Source: Pseudonocardia sp. (GTDB lineage Bacteria; Actinomycetota; Actinomycetes; Mycobacteriales; Pseudonocardiaceae). From it: a stretch of DNA of 39,567 nt. A program made the position numbers and the translations under genes. Location: the NCBI GenBank assembly GCA_030147065.1, contig JASLAP010000038.1, forward strand, positions 1 through 39,567, read 5' to 3'. Shown here piece by piece: positions 8,415-16,350 of this stretch (its first letter is position 1; the number at the start of each line of letters is the position of its first letter). The notes under the pieces were generated by a model that was given only the letters and a program-made list of their open reading frames with translations, searched no databases and was not told the origin of the DNA.

Positions 8415-9418
8415 GGGTCCTGGTCACCGGGGCGAGCGGGATGCTCGGCGCGGCCGTGGTCGACGCCCTGGCCGCGCGCGGCGACCGGGTCACCGTGCTG
8501 CAGCGGCGGCCGTCGGGGCGCGGGCACCCCGAGGTGCTGGCCGATGTCGCCGACGCGGCGGCGGTGACGGCGGCCGTGCGCGACCACGACGCCGTGGTGC
8601 ACCTGGCCGCGAAGGTCCACGTGGTGGGGCGGTGGGCGGAGTTCGTCCGGGCCAACATCACCGGCACCCGCGCGGTGCTGGCCGCGTGCCGGGCCGCCGG
8701 CGTCGGGCGGGTGGTCCACGTGTCCACGCCGTCGGTCGCGCACGCCGGATCCGCGCTGGTCGGAGCGCCGGCGGGGGCGGCCGACCCGGTCCGGGCCCGC
8801 GGGCACTACGCCCGCAGCAAGGCGGTGGCCGAGCGGATCGCGCTGGCCGCGGGCGCCGATGGCGGCGGCCCGGCCGTGGTCGCGGTGCGACCGCACCTGG
8901 TCTGGGGTCCGGGCGACACCCAGCTGGTCGGGCGCATCGTGGCCCGCGCCCGCAGCGGGCGGCTGCCGGTCGTCGGGTCCGGTGCGGCGCTGATCGACAC
9001 CACCTACGTGACCAACGCCGCCGACGCCCTGGTCGCGGCGCTCGACCGGGCCGAGGCGGCCCGCGGCCAGGCGCTGGTGGTGTCCAACGGCGAGCCCCGC
9101 CCGGTGGCCGAGCTGCTCGGGCAGATCTGCCGGGCCGCCGGCGTCGACCCGCCGCGGTTCGCCATGTCCGGTGCCGTGGCGCGCGCCGCCGGAGCGGCCG
9201 TGGAGGCGGCCTGGGCGGTGCTGCCGGTCCTGCGGCGCGCGGCCGACCCGCCGATGACCCGGTTCCTGGCCGAGCAGCTGTCCACCGCGCACTGGTTCGA
9301 CCAGCGCCGCACTCGGGAGGTCCTGGGCTGGGAACCACGGGTCGACCTGGCGTCCGGGATGGCCGCGCTCGCCCGCAGCTTCATCGACGACGGCCGGGCC
9401 GGGCCGGCGCTGCCCTGA
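8411..9418 (+). CDS. oleD: OleD: NADPH-dependent 2-alkyl-3-ketoalkanoic acid reductase
   Basis: 335 aa, starting at a GTG that overlaps the oleBC stop (GTGA). It is an extended short-chain dehydrogenase of the 3-beta-HSD type. The N-terminal nucleotide motif is VTGASGMLGAAVVDAL, the HLAAKV motif follows, the active-site pair is in HYARSKAVAE (Tyr/Lys), and the sugar-epimerase-like VRPHLVWGPGDTQLVGRI is present. In the olefin pathway it reduces the OleA beta-keto acid to the beta-hydroxy acid used by OleC. The gene ends 22 nt from the convergent TetR gene, closing the operon. A decayed copy of a similar enzyme lies at ~11199-11310. Confidence 0.88.
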   Translation: MRVLVTGASGMLGAAVVDALAARGDRVTVLQRRPSGRGHPEVLADVADAAAVTAAVRDHDAVVHLAAKVHVVGRWAEFVRANITGTRAVLAACRAAGVGRVVHVSTPSVAHAGSALVGAPAGAADPVRARGHYARSKAVAERIALAAGADGGGPAVVAVRPHLVWGPGDTQLVGRIVARARSGRLPVVGSGAALIDTTYVTNAADALVAALDRAEAARGQALVVSNGEPRPVAELLGQICRAAGVDPPRFAMSGAVARAAGAAVEAAWAVLPVLRRAADPPMTRFLAEQLSTAHWFDQRRTREVLGWEPRVDLASGMAALARSFIDDGRAGPALP

Positions 9419-9440
9419 TCCGCCGCGCCGGCCAGGCCGG

Positions 9441-10061
9441 TCAGCGCCTCGCGGCCGGGACGGCCACGGACCGCGGGCCGAGAACGGCGTGCAACCCGGC
9501 GGCGTAGGACACCGGCTCGACGTCCTCCAGCAACAGCCGCTGCAGGATGTAGCCGGGCACCATGGCGAAGTACGCGCGTCCGGCCGCGGTGGCGTCGGTG
9601 CCCGCGGGCAGCATTCCGGCGCCGACGGCGCGCTCGGCGTAGGCGATGAACAGCTCGCGCAGCTTCCGGTAGCCGGTCTGCGCGAGCGCGGCGAGACGCG
9701 GGTCGCGCAGCGCCTCCCCCCAGATCTGCACGGCCATCCGCAGGCTGCCGTCGGTCTCGGCGAAGGGATCGATGGCGGCGATCACGCCGGCGACGGCCTC
9801 CGCCGGGGCGGGCACGGGGTCGGCGAGCAGGACCGTCTCCAGCCGCGGGCTCGCCGCGCCCAGCGCCTCCTGCGCCACCGCCACGATCAGCTCGTTCTTG
9901 CTGCGGAAGTAGCGGTAGACCGCACCCACCGACAGCCCGGACTCGCGCAGGACGTCCTGCATCGTCGTCGCGTGGAAGCCCTGGCGGGCGAAGCAGCGAC
10001 CGGCGGCGGCGACGATCTCGGCGCGGCGGGCGTCCAGGTGCTGCTGGCTGACCTTCGGCAC
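9441..10061 (-). CDS. TetR/AcrR-family regulator, divergent from an epimerase-like gene
   Basis: 206 aa from a GTG. The N-terminal TetR domain is complete: ARRAEIVAAAGRCFARQGFHATTMQDVLRESGLSVGAVYRYFRSKNELI. The C-terminal helical ligand domain (~residues 80-200) has no motif I recognise. It is divergent from the gene at 10157, with a 95-nt shared region holding two operator-like palindromes, so it most likely represses both itself and that gene. It is convergent with oleD (22-nt gap), so readthrough antisense is possible, but control of the ole operon is not indicated. Confidence 0.92.
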   Translation of the reverse strand: MPKVSQQHLDARRAEIVAAAGRCFARQGFHATTMQDVLRESGLSVGAVYRYFRSKNELIVAVAQEALGAASPRLETVLLADPVPAPAEAVAGVIAAIDPFAETDGSLRMAVQIWGEALRDPRLAALAQTGYRKLRELFIAYAERAVGAGMLPAGTDATAAGRAYFAMVPGYILQRLLLEDVEPVSYAAGLHAVLGPRSVAVPAARR

Positions 10062-10074
10062 CGGCCCAACCTAA

Positions 10075-10138
10075 AGCGAGCGCTCGTTCTTGACCAGCGC
10101 CGCTCCAGAGGAGCAATCTAAGAGAACGAGGATTCGTT
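10075..10138. promoter_or_regulatory. Divergent promoter region with paired TetR-type operators
   Basis: Operator-like site 1 at 10075-10088 contains the perfect palindrome CGAGCGCTCG. Site 2 at 10125-10138 is AACGA-GGAT-TCGTT. The two share the half-site CTCGTTCT / AGAACGAG (10083-10090 and 10123-10130). A third small palindrome GCTCC-AGA-GGAGC lies between them (10102-10114). Each outer site is next to one of the two divergent genes, which suits bidirectional repression by the TetR protein. Confidence 0.6.
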
Positions 10139-10156
10139 TTAATCAGGAGAGGGATC

Positions 10157-11119
10157 ATGTCGGACCAGGAGGACCTGCACGTCGTCATCGGGGCCAGCGG
10201 TGGCACCGGGAGCGCGATCGTCGGCGAGCTGCACCGCTCGGGGCGCCGGATCCGCGCGGTCAACCGCAGCGGGCGGATGACCGTGCCGTCGGGCGTCGAG
10301 ACGGTCGCCGCGGACGCCGTCGACGCCGACCGCATCAGGGAGGCGTGCGCGGGCGCCGCCGTGGTCTACAACTGCGTCAACCCGCCGTTCCAGCAGTGGC
10401 GGGGGCTGTTCCCGGCGGCCGTGGACGGGGTACTCGCCGGCGCCGCGGCCGCGGGCGCCGTGCACGTGTTCGCCGACGACACCTGGATGTACGGCAGGGT
10501 CACCGGCCCGATGACCGAGCACCTGCCGCACCGGCCAGTCAGCGGCCGGGGCGTGCTGCGCGCGTGGCTGGCCGAGAAGGTCCTCGCCGCTCATCACCGC
10601 GGTAAGGTCCGCACGGTCATCGGCCGGGCCGGCGAGCTCTACGGCCCCCGGGTCGAATCGGTGTTCGGCGCCAACATCTTCGGCGCGGCGCTGCGCGGGC
10701 GCACGGCCCGCTGGATCGGCCGGCTGGACGTGCCGGTCACCCCGCTGTTCATCGAGGACTTCGCGCGCGGGCTGATCACGCTGGGCGAAAGCCCCGACGC
10801 CCACGGCGAGGCGTGGCACATCCTCCACGCGGACGCGCTGACCGGGCGGGAGTTCACCCGGCAGGTCTTCGACGCCGCCGGGACCCGGCACCGGGTCACC
10901 GCGCACGGCACGGCCACCGCACGCACCCTGGGGCTGTTCTCGTCGCTGGCCCGCGAAGGCGCCGAGATGGTCTACCAGTTCGAGGCCCCGTTCGTGGTCG
11001 ACGGGAGCCGGTTCGCGCGCCGGTTCGGCGCGAAGCCCACCCCCCACGACGAGGCCATCCGCCGCACCCTCGACTGGTACCGCAGCGATCCGGGGCCGTC
11101 CCGCCGCCTGGGCCGGTAG
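10157..11119 (+). CDS. NAD(P)-dependent epimerase/reductase (NmrA/extended SDR type)
   Basis: 320 aa. The N-terminal Rossmann motif is VVIGASGGTGSAIVGEL, followed by RAVNRSGR, the cofactor-binding turn. FADDTWMYG, GRAGELYGPRV and FIEDFARGLITL fit NAD-dependent epimerase/dehydratase-like proteins rather than classical SDRs. The usual YxxxK is not obvious, so it may be a reductase of the isoflavone/NmrA type or a non-catalytic sensor. An AGGAGAGGG ribosome site precedes the ATG. It is controlled from the region shared with the TetR gene. The substrate is unknown. Confidence 0.82.
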   Translation: MSDQEDLHVVIGASGGTGSAIVGELHRSGRRIRAVNRSGRMTVPSGVETVAADAVDADRIREACAGAAVVYNCVNPPFQQWRGLFPAAVDGVLAGAAAAGAVHVFADDTWMYGRVTGPMTEHLPHRPVSGRGVLRAWLAEKVLAAHHRGKVRTVIGRAGELYGPRVESVFGANIFGAALRGRTARWIGRLDVPVTPLFIEDFARGLITLGESPDAHGEAWHILHADALTGREFTRQVFDAAGTRHRVTAHGTATARTLGLFSSLAREGAEMVYQFEAPFVVDGSRFARRFGAKPTPHDEAIRRTLDWYRSDPGPSRRLGR

Positions 11120-11198
11120 CCGCGGGCCGCACCCGGCCGGTGGGACGGGCTGCGCTGCGGACACCGGCACCGCGGGGCCGGGACCGTCGGCCGGACGG

Positions 11199-11310
11199 GT
11201 TCCGGGCACCCGGCTCATCGGCCGGATCGCGGCCCGGGCCCGTGACGGACGGCCGCCGGTGGTCGGTTTCGGCGGCGATGATCGACACCAGCTCGACGCC
11301 TGGCGGCGAT
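11199..11310 (+). pseudogene. Relic of an OleD/3-beta-HSD-like dehydrogenase
   Basis: In one plus-strand frame 11205-11267 reads GTRLIGRIAARARDGRPPVVG, very close to the intact OleD segment DTQLVGRIVARARSGRLPVVG encoded near 8920-8980. One base out of register, 11272 onward reads AAMIDTSSTPGGDLA, matching OleD's AALIDTTYVTNAADAL. A frameshift thus separates two pieces that are contiguous in the intact protein. Nothing else of the gene is visible. It is a remnant of a second dehydrogenase copy, not a functional gene. Confidence 0.62.
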
Positions 11311-11380
11311 CTCGCCCGGGTTGCCGGGTTCGGGTGACGCCGAGAGGCGGTGACGGGCCGACCGGGTAGGTTCCGCGCTG

Positions 11381-12016
11381 ATGGCCGAGACCACCCTGCT
11401 GGCGAGCACCGGGTTCACCGGGACGGTCCTCGACCGCGAGGTGGCGCTGCCGCCCGAGCAGCGCCGGACCCGGGCGGTCGAGGCGTTCCGGCACGCGCGG
11501 CGGCTGTTCCTCAAGGGCCTGCGGATCGACATGGGCGCGATCGCCGCCGACCTGGGGGTCAACCGGGTCACCCTGTACCGCTGGGTGGGCCGGCGCGAGC
11601 AGTTGCTGCTGCGCGTCCTGTGGACGCTGACCGAGCAGACCCTGCGCCGGCAGCGCGAGCTGGCGCTGACCCTCGACGAGCCGCGGACCGCGCGGACGGC
11701 CGGGATCCTCAGCCGCTACATCGGCGAGATCCTGTCGAACCCGGGGATGAACCGGCTGCTCACCGAGGAGGGCGAGCTGGCCGCGCGGCTGCTGACCGTG
11801 GCTGAGCCCGGGTTCCAGCCGCTGATCATCGCCGCGGTCACCGACCTGCTGCGCGAGGACGTCGACGACGGCGCCCGTGACCTCTCGGTGCCGCTGGAGG
11901 ACCTGGCCTACGCCGCGGTCCGGATCGTGGAGGCGTTCGTCCACATCAACAGCATCACCGGCGAGCACCCCGACCCCGAGCGACCCCGCCGGGTCCTGCA
12001 CGCGCTGCTGCGGTGA
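11381..12016 (+). CDS. TetR-family regulator, QsdR-like
   Basis: 211 aa. The helix-turn-helix lies later than usual (about residues 35-80) because of an N-terminal extension. It reads FLKGLRIDMGAIAADLGVNRVTLYRWVGRREQLLLRVL, a pattern typical of the QsdR branch of TetR proteins, with YRW in place of YRHF. QsdR in Rhodococcus controls a lactonase gene. Here the next two genes are an esterase and an SDR in the same direction, so a regulator of lactone or ester catabolism is possible but unproven. TAGGTT at 11367-11372, eight nt before the ATG, could be the -10 of a leaderless transcript. Confidence 0.82.
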   Translation: MAETTLLASTGFTGTVLDREVALPPEQRRTRAVEAFRHARRLFLKGLRIDMGAIAADLGVNRVTLYRWVGRREQLLLRVLWTLTEQTLRRQRELALTLDEPRTARTAGILSRYIGEILSNPGMNRLLTEEGELAARLLTVAEPGFQPLIIAAVTDLLREDVDDGARDLSVPLEDLAYAAVRIVEAFVHINSITGEHPDPERPRRVLHALLR

Positions 12017-12036
12017 GCCACCGGATGTAACAACTC

Positions 12037-12065
12037 TTGAGAATGATGCACAACCGCCCTACCGT
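12037..12065 (+). promoter_or_regulatory. Predicted sigma-70-type promoter of the esterase gene
   Basis: TTGAGA (12037-12042) and TACCGT (12060-12065) are separated by 17 bp, and the ATG is 43 nt downstream. The stretch is AT-richer than its surroundings. This suggests transcription separate from the QsdR-like gene, which ends at 12016. Confidence 0.5.
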
Positions 12066-12107
12066 GGGTCCGCTCGCACGCCACCGACGGCACGCCGAGG
12101 AGATCCG

Positions 12108-13211
12108 ATGACGACGACGTCCGGAGCCACCACCGACCCCGCGGACCGGCCCGGCCGCCTCGGCGACCCGGCCATGGAGCTGCGCACCGACCCGCGCGCC
12201 GACCCGCGGATGGTCGCCGCGCTGGCCCCGTTCGGGCTCGACGGGGCGGGTGCGCCGCCGCCGGTCTCCCGGGACTCGACCCGCCAGGAGCAGTTGGACT
12301 ACGTCGGGCAGGCCGAGGCCGGCTTCGAGGCCGTGTTCGCCGCGCTCATGGAGGGCCTGCCGCCGGTCGAGGGACTGGAGCGCTCCACCGAGACGATCAC
12401 CGGGCCCGGCGGGACGGACATCACCCTGTTCATCAGCCGCCCGGCCGGCGCCACCGGCCCGCTGCCCGGCGTGCTGCACGTGCACGGCGGCGGGATGGTC
12501 ATCCTGTCCGCGGCCGGCCCGGCCTACGCCCGGTTCCGCGACGAGGTCGCGCACACCGGCGCCGTCGTGATCGGCGTCGAGTACCGCAACGCCGCCGGGG
12601 TGCTCGGCGTGCACCCGTTCCCGGCCGGGTTGGACGACGTGACCGCCGCGCTGCAGTTCGTGCACACCCAGCGCGAGCGGCTCGGGATCAGCACCCTGAC
12701 CGTGGCCGGCGAGTCCGGCGGGGCGAACCTGACCCTGGCCACCACCCTGCGGGCCAAGCAGGACGGCCACCTGCACGTGATCGACGGCGTGTACGCGATG
12801 GTCCCCTACATCTCCGGGCTCTACGGCGGCACCGAGGCCGAGCGCGAGCGCGCGCTGCCCTCGCTGGTGGAGAACGACGGCTACTTCATCGGCTGCGCGA
12901 TGACCGACGTGATGGTCTCGGTCTACGACCCCGGCGGCGCGCACGCCACCGACCCACTGTGCTGGCCGTACCACGCCTCCGTAGAGGACGTGGCAGGCCT
13001 GCCCCCGCACGTGATTTCGGTCAACGAGCTCGACCCGTTGCGCGACGAGGGCATCGCCTACTACGAGACGTTGCAGCGCGCCGGAGTCCCGTCCACGCTG
13101 AGGGTCGTGCCGGGCGTCTGCCACGGGGGCGACCTGATGTTCCGCGCCGCGATGCCGGAGATGTACCTCAGCACGGTGACCGGCGTGCACGACTTCGTCG
13201 CCGGACTCTGA
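12108..13211 (+). CDS. HSL-family alpha/beta hydrolase (esterase/lipase)
   Basis: 367 aa from the ATG at 12108; AGGAG lies a few nt upstream. It belongs to the hormone-sensitive-lipase family (Abhydrolase_3). The oxyanion motif is HVHGGGMVILS, the nucleophile serine is in VAGESGGANLTLA, the acid Asp is in NELDPLRDEG and the His in GVCHGGDLM. About 90 residues before the HGGG motif form a cap region. It hydrolyses short or medium esters or lactones in the cytoplasm. The SDR gene begins 40 nt downstream, so the pair could process an ester to an alcohol and then oxidise it; this is inference. Confidence 0.9.
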   Translation: MTTTSGATTDPADRPGRLGDPAMELRTDPRADPRMVAALAPFGLDGAGAPPPVSRDSTRQEQLDYVGQAEAGFEAVFAALMEGLPPVEGLERSTETITGPGGTDITLFISRPAGATGPLPGVLHVHGGGMVILSAAGPAYARFRDEVAHTGAVVIGVEYRNAAGVLGVHPFPAGLDDVTAALQFVHTQRERLGISTLTVAGESGGANLTLATTLRAKQDGHLHVIDGVYAMVPYISGLYGGTEAERERALPSLVENDGYFIGCAMTDVMVSVYDPGGAHATDPLCWPYHASVEDVAGLPPHVISVNELDPLRDEGIAYYETLQRAGVPSTLRVVPGVCHGGDLMFRAAMPEMYLSTVTGVHDFVAGL

Positions 13212-13251
13212 CCACCACCCCACGACCCCCACGACCCCGGGAGCACTGCGC

Positions 13252-14025
13252 GTGACCACCCCCCTGTTCGACCTGTCCGGCCGCACCGCGGTGGTCACCG
13301 GCGGCAGCCGCGGGATCGGCCTGATGGCCGCCCGCGGGCTGCTCGCCGCCGGGGCGACAGTGATCATCAGCTCGCGCAAGGCCGACGCCTGCGACCAGGC
13401 GGTGCGCGAGCTGTCCGACCTGGGCCCGATCTCCGCGGTACCGGCCGACGTGTCGACCGAGGCGGAGTGCCGGCGGCTGGCCGACGAGGTCGCCGACCGC
13501 GCCGGTGCGGTGCACATCCTGGTCAACAACGCCGGCGCGACCTGGGGCGCGCCGTTCGCCGAGTTCCCCGCGTCGGCCTGGGACAAGGTCGTCGACCTCA
13601 ACCTCAAGGCGCCGTTCTTCCTCACCCGCGCGCTGCTGCCGCAGCTGGAGGCGGCCGCGACCGCCGACGACCCGGCCCGGGTGGTCAACGTCGGCTCCAT
13701 CGACGGGCTCCGGGTGCCGTCCCTGCCCACCTACTCCTACTCGGCGAGCAAGGCCGGGCTGCACCACCTGACCCGGGTGCTGGCCGCCGAGCTCGGACCG
13801 CGCTCGATCACCGTCAACGCGATCGCGCCCGGCCCGTTCGAGTCCAAGATGATGGCCGCGACGCTGGCCGAGCACGGCGACGAGATCGCCGCCCGGTCGC
13901 CGCTGGGCCGGATCGGACGGCCGGACGACATCGCCGGGGTGATGGTCTTCCTGACCTCCCGCGCCGGGGCCTACGTGACCGGCGCGGTCATCCCGGTCGA
14001 CGGGGGCATCGCGACCACCCGCTGA
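13252..14025 (+). CDS. Short-chain dehydrogenase/reductase (classical SDR)
   Basis: 257 aa from a GTG behind GGGAG. It has the classical SDR layout: cofactor motif VVTGGSRGIGLMAA, NNAGATWGAP, catalytic YSYSASKAGLHHL (Tyr-x-x-x-Lys), IAPGPFESKM, and the C-terminal VTGAVIPVDGGIATT. RKADAC after strand 2 suggests NADP(H), because of the basic residue. It follows the esterase gene by 40 nt and is probably in the same transcript. The substrate is not evident; such proteins are often labelled 3-oxoacyl reductase-like. Confidence 0.93.
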   Translation: MTTPLFDLSGRTAVVTGGSRGIGLMAARGLLAAGATVIISSRKADACDQAVRELSDLGPISAVPADVSTEAECRRLADEVADRAGAVHILVNNAGATWGAPFAEFPASAWDKVVDLNLKAPFFLTRALLPQLEAAATADDPARVVNVGSIDGLRVPSLPTYSYSASKAGLHHLTRVLAAELGPRSITVNAIAPGPFESKMMAATLAEHGDEIAARSPLGRIGRPDDIAGVMVFLTSRAGAYVTGAVIPVDGGIATTR

Positions 14026-14057
14026 CCCCGGGCCGGCGGGCTGGCGGGGTCGGGGTC

Positions 14058-14129
14058 GCCCTCGCAGAGTTTCTGTACTCGTCGCAGATGATGCGGACTC
14101 TGCGACGAGTACACGGACTCTGCGAGGGC
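14058..14129. repeat. REP-like palindromic element, copy 1
   Basis: A 72-nt two-step hairpin. The outer arms GCCCTCGCAGAGT (14058-14070) and ACTCTGCGAGGGC (14117-14129) pair over 13 bp. A 4/4 internal loop follows, then the inner arms GTACTCGTCGCAGA (14075-14088) and TCTGCGACGAGTAC (14099-14112) pair over 14 bp around the 10-nt loop 14089-14098. Architecture, loop length and many bases are shared with 31913-31976. It could also serve as a terminator for the SDR gene. Confidence 0.8.
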
Positions 14130-14154
14130 CCGTGCACCGCGGCGAACCGCCCGG

Positions 14155-14249
14155 CCCTTCGGGCTGGCCTCGATGGAGGCGCTCGCCGCCGGGGTCCCGG
14201 TCGTCGCCGCGACCTGCCGGTGCTGCGCAAGGTCTTCGCCGGCGCCTGA
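14155..14249 (+). pseudogene. C-terminal scrap of a GT4-type glycosyltransferase
   Basis: 14155 onward reads PFGLASMEALAAGVPVVAA, the conserved E-x7-E donor-binding region of GT4 glycosyltransferases. A one-base loss near 14212 shifts the frame; the next frame gives DLPVLRKVFAGA and a stop at 14247-14249, as these enzymes continue after PVVAR. No upstream homology is seen: the fragment begins just after the hairpin 14058-14129. Confidence 0.62.
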
Positions 14250-14303
14250 CGGGACGTGGGGACCCGCGCGACCACCGGCGGGGGCCCGGGCGAGGATGCC
14301 GGG

Positions 14304-16238
14304 ATGATCGTGGCGAGCCTGCTGTCCCTGCCCGTCGTCTGGCTGCTCGGGATGGTGATCAGCCGCCCGCTCGGGCTGGACTTCTCCGTGGTCCGCCGGT
14401 TCGGGGCGGGCCTGCTGGCGTTCGCCATGACCACCTCGGTGATCCGGGCGATCACCCCGGACTCGGTCGTCGCCGACGGCGGCAACTTCCCGGCGTTCTG
14501 GTACCTGCTGCTCGGCACGCTGATCAGCGTGGTGGTGGCGATGGTGCTGCTGGTCGTGGTGGAGGCGCTGGTGCCCAGCGGCTCGCTGCCCGGGCCGGTC
14601 GCGCTGGTCCGGGCGATGCCGCGCTGGCTGCGGCGGACCCGGCGATACCTGCGGATCGCGCGGATCCTGGCGCGCCACGGGCTGGCCGCCTACGTCTTCA
14701 CCCGCCAGCGCCCCGACCTGTCCGCCCCCGAGGGCCGGCGCCGGCTGGCCCGCTCGCTGGCCGCCGCGCTCGACGACGCCGGGGTCACCTTCGTCAAGCT
14801 GGGGCAGATCCTGGCCACCCGGGCCGACCTGCTGCCGGCGGAGTTCGTCGACGAGCTGGGCCGGCTGCAGACCGCGGCCGCACCGGTGCCCTGGGACGAG
14901 GTCCGCGCGGTGCTGAGCGCCGAGCTCGGCGGCGACCCCGAGGAGGTGTTCGCGCACATCGAGCCGGTCCCGCTGGCCGCGGCGTCCATCGCCCAGGTGC
15001 ACGCCGCGACGACCCGGGACGGGCGGCCGGTGGTGGTCAAGGTGCAGCGGCCGGGGCTCCCCCGGATCGTCGCCGGCGACCTGGACATCCTGGAGCGCCT
15101 GGCCCGCCGGCTGGAGATCCGCACCCGCTGGGGCCGCTCGCTCGGGGTGGCCGCGCTGGCCGACGGGTTCGCCACCGCGCTGCGCGAGGAGCTGGACTTC
15201 CGGGTGGAGGCCCGCAACATCGCCGCGGTCGCCGCCGCGGCTGCTGCTCACGGCGCCGGCACCGTGCGCGTGCCGGCCGTGCAGGCGGCGTCGACGACAC
15301 GGCGGGTGCTGGTCATGGAGCGGCTGTCCGGGGTGCCGGTGGACGCCGCGCCCGACGGCGTCGACCGGCCGGCGCTGGCCCGCGCCCTGCTGGACCTGCT
15401 GCTCACCCAGGTGCTGGTGGACGGGGTGTTCCACGCCGACCCGCACCCGGGCAACCTGCTGCTGCTCGACGACGGCCGGATCGGCCTGCTCGACCTCGGG
15501 TCGGTGGGCCGGGTGGACGCCGTGCTGCGGGCCGGGCTGGCCCGGCTGCTGATGGCCGTGGACCGGGCCGACCCGGTGGCCGCGGTCGCCGCGCTGCTGG
15601 AGATCACCGACCCGCCCGACGGCCTCGACGAGCGCGCGCTGCAGCGCGACACCGGCCGGCTGCTGGCCCGGCACCTGGGGCCGGGCACGTCGCTGTCCGC
15701 GGCGCTGGTCGGCGACCTGTTCGGGCTGCTGGGCCGGCACCGGATCGCCGCGCCGCCGGAGCTGGCCGCGGTGCTGCGCGCGATCGGCACCCTGGAGGGC
15801 ACCCTGACCGCGCTCGACCCGACCTTCGACGTGGTGGCCGGGTCGCGCGCGTTCGCCGCCCGGCAGATGGCCGCCGAACTCTCCCCCGCCGCGCTGCGCC
15901 GCGCCGCGACCGACGAGCTGCTCGGGCTGGTCCCTTTGGTCCGGGGCCTGCCGCGGCGGGTGGACCGGGTCGTGTCGGCGCTGGAGGCCGGTCAGCTCAC
16001 CGTCCGGGTCGCCGCGCTGCCCGCCGTGGGCCCGGGGGCGGGCCTCAACGCCCTGCTCGCCACCGCGATCGCCGCGACCACCGGCCTGATGGCCGCGCTG
16101 CTGCTGGTGGCCGGTGGCGGGCCGCGGATCAGCGAGACGATGACGCTGCACCAGCTGTTCGGCTACCTGTTGCTGGTGGTGTCGACGATCCTCGGTCTGC
16201 GCGTGCTGGGGTTGGTCTACTGGCGGCGCCGGGCGTAG
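14304..16238 (+). CDS. ABC1/UbiB/AarF-family atypical kinase-like membrane protein
   Basis: 644 aa from ATG 14304 with GAGG upstream; a GTG at 14256 would add 16 residues without homology. Three hydrophobic segments open the protein (IVASLLSLPVVWLLGMVIS, AGLLAFAMTTSV, FWYLLLGTLISVVVAMVLLVVV) and two close it. Between them lies the UbiB kinase core: the KxGQ motif FVKLGQILATRADLLP (Lys165), the Ala-rich loop PLAAASIAQVH that replaces a Gly-rich loop, VVVKVQRPG, and HADPHPGNLLLLDD...LLDLGSVG near 377-402. Family members are ATPases linked to isoprenoid quinone or lipid metabolism. No quinone gene is nearby, so its role is open. Confidence 0.88.
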   Translation: MIVASLLSLPVVWLLGMVISRPLGLDFSVVRRFGAGLLAFAMTTSVIRAITPDSVVADGGNFPAFWYLLLGTLISVVVAMVLLVVVEALVPSGSLPGPVALVRAMPRWLRRTRRYLRIARILARHGLAAYVFTRQRPDLSAPEGRRRLARSLAAALDDAGVTFVKLGQILATRADLLPAEFVDELGRLQTAAAPVPWDEVRAVLSAELGGDPEEVFAHIEPVPLAAASIAQVHAATTRDGRPVVVKVQRPGLPRIVAGDLDILERLARRLEIRTRWGRSLGVAALADGFATALREELDFRVEARNIAAVAAAAAAHGAGTVRVPAVQAASTTRRVLVMERLSGVPVDAAPDGVDRPALARALLDLLLTQVLVDGVFHADPHPGNLLLLDDGRIGLLDLGSVGRVDAVLRAGLARLLMAVDRADPVAAVAALLEITDPPDGLDERALQRDTGRLLARHLGPGTSLSAALVGDLFGLLGRHRIAAPPELAAVLRAIGTLEGTLTALDPTFDVVAGSRAFAARQMAAELSPAALRRAATDELLGLVPLVRGLPRRVDRVVSALEAGQLTVRVAALPAVGPGAGLNALLATAIAATTGLMAALLLVAGGGPRISETMTLHQLFGYLLLVVSTILGLRVLGLVYWRRRA

Positions 16239-16350
16239 CCGTGGCGTTCCACCCTGCCGACGATCGTCGCCCGCGGTTGACCCGCGGGCGGAGCCGGGCC
16301 AGCGTGGCAGGGCAGCAGCGACGCCCGTCACATCCGGAAAGGGGAGCGCC

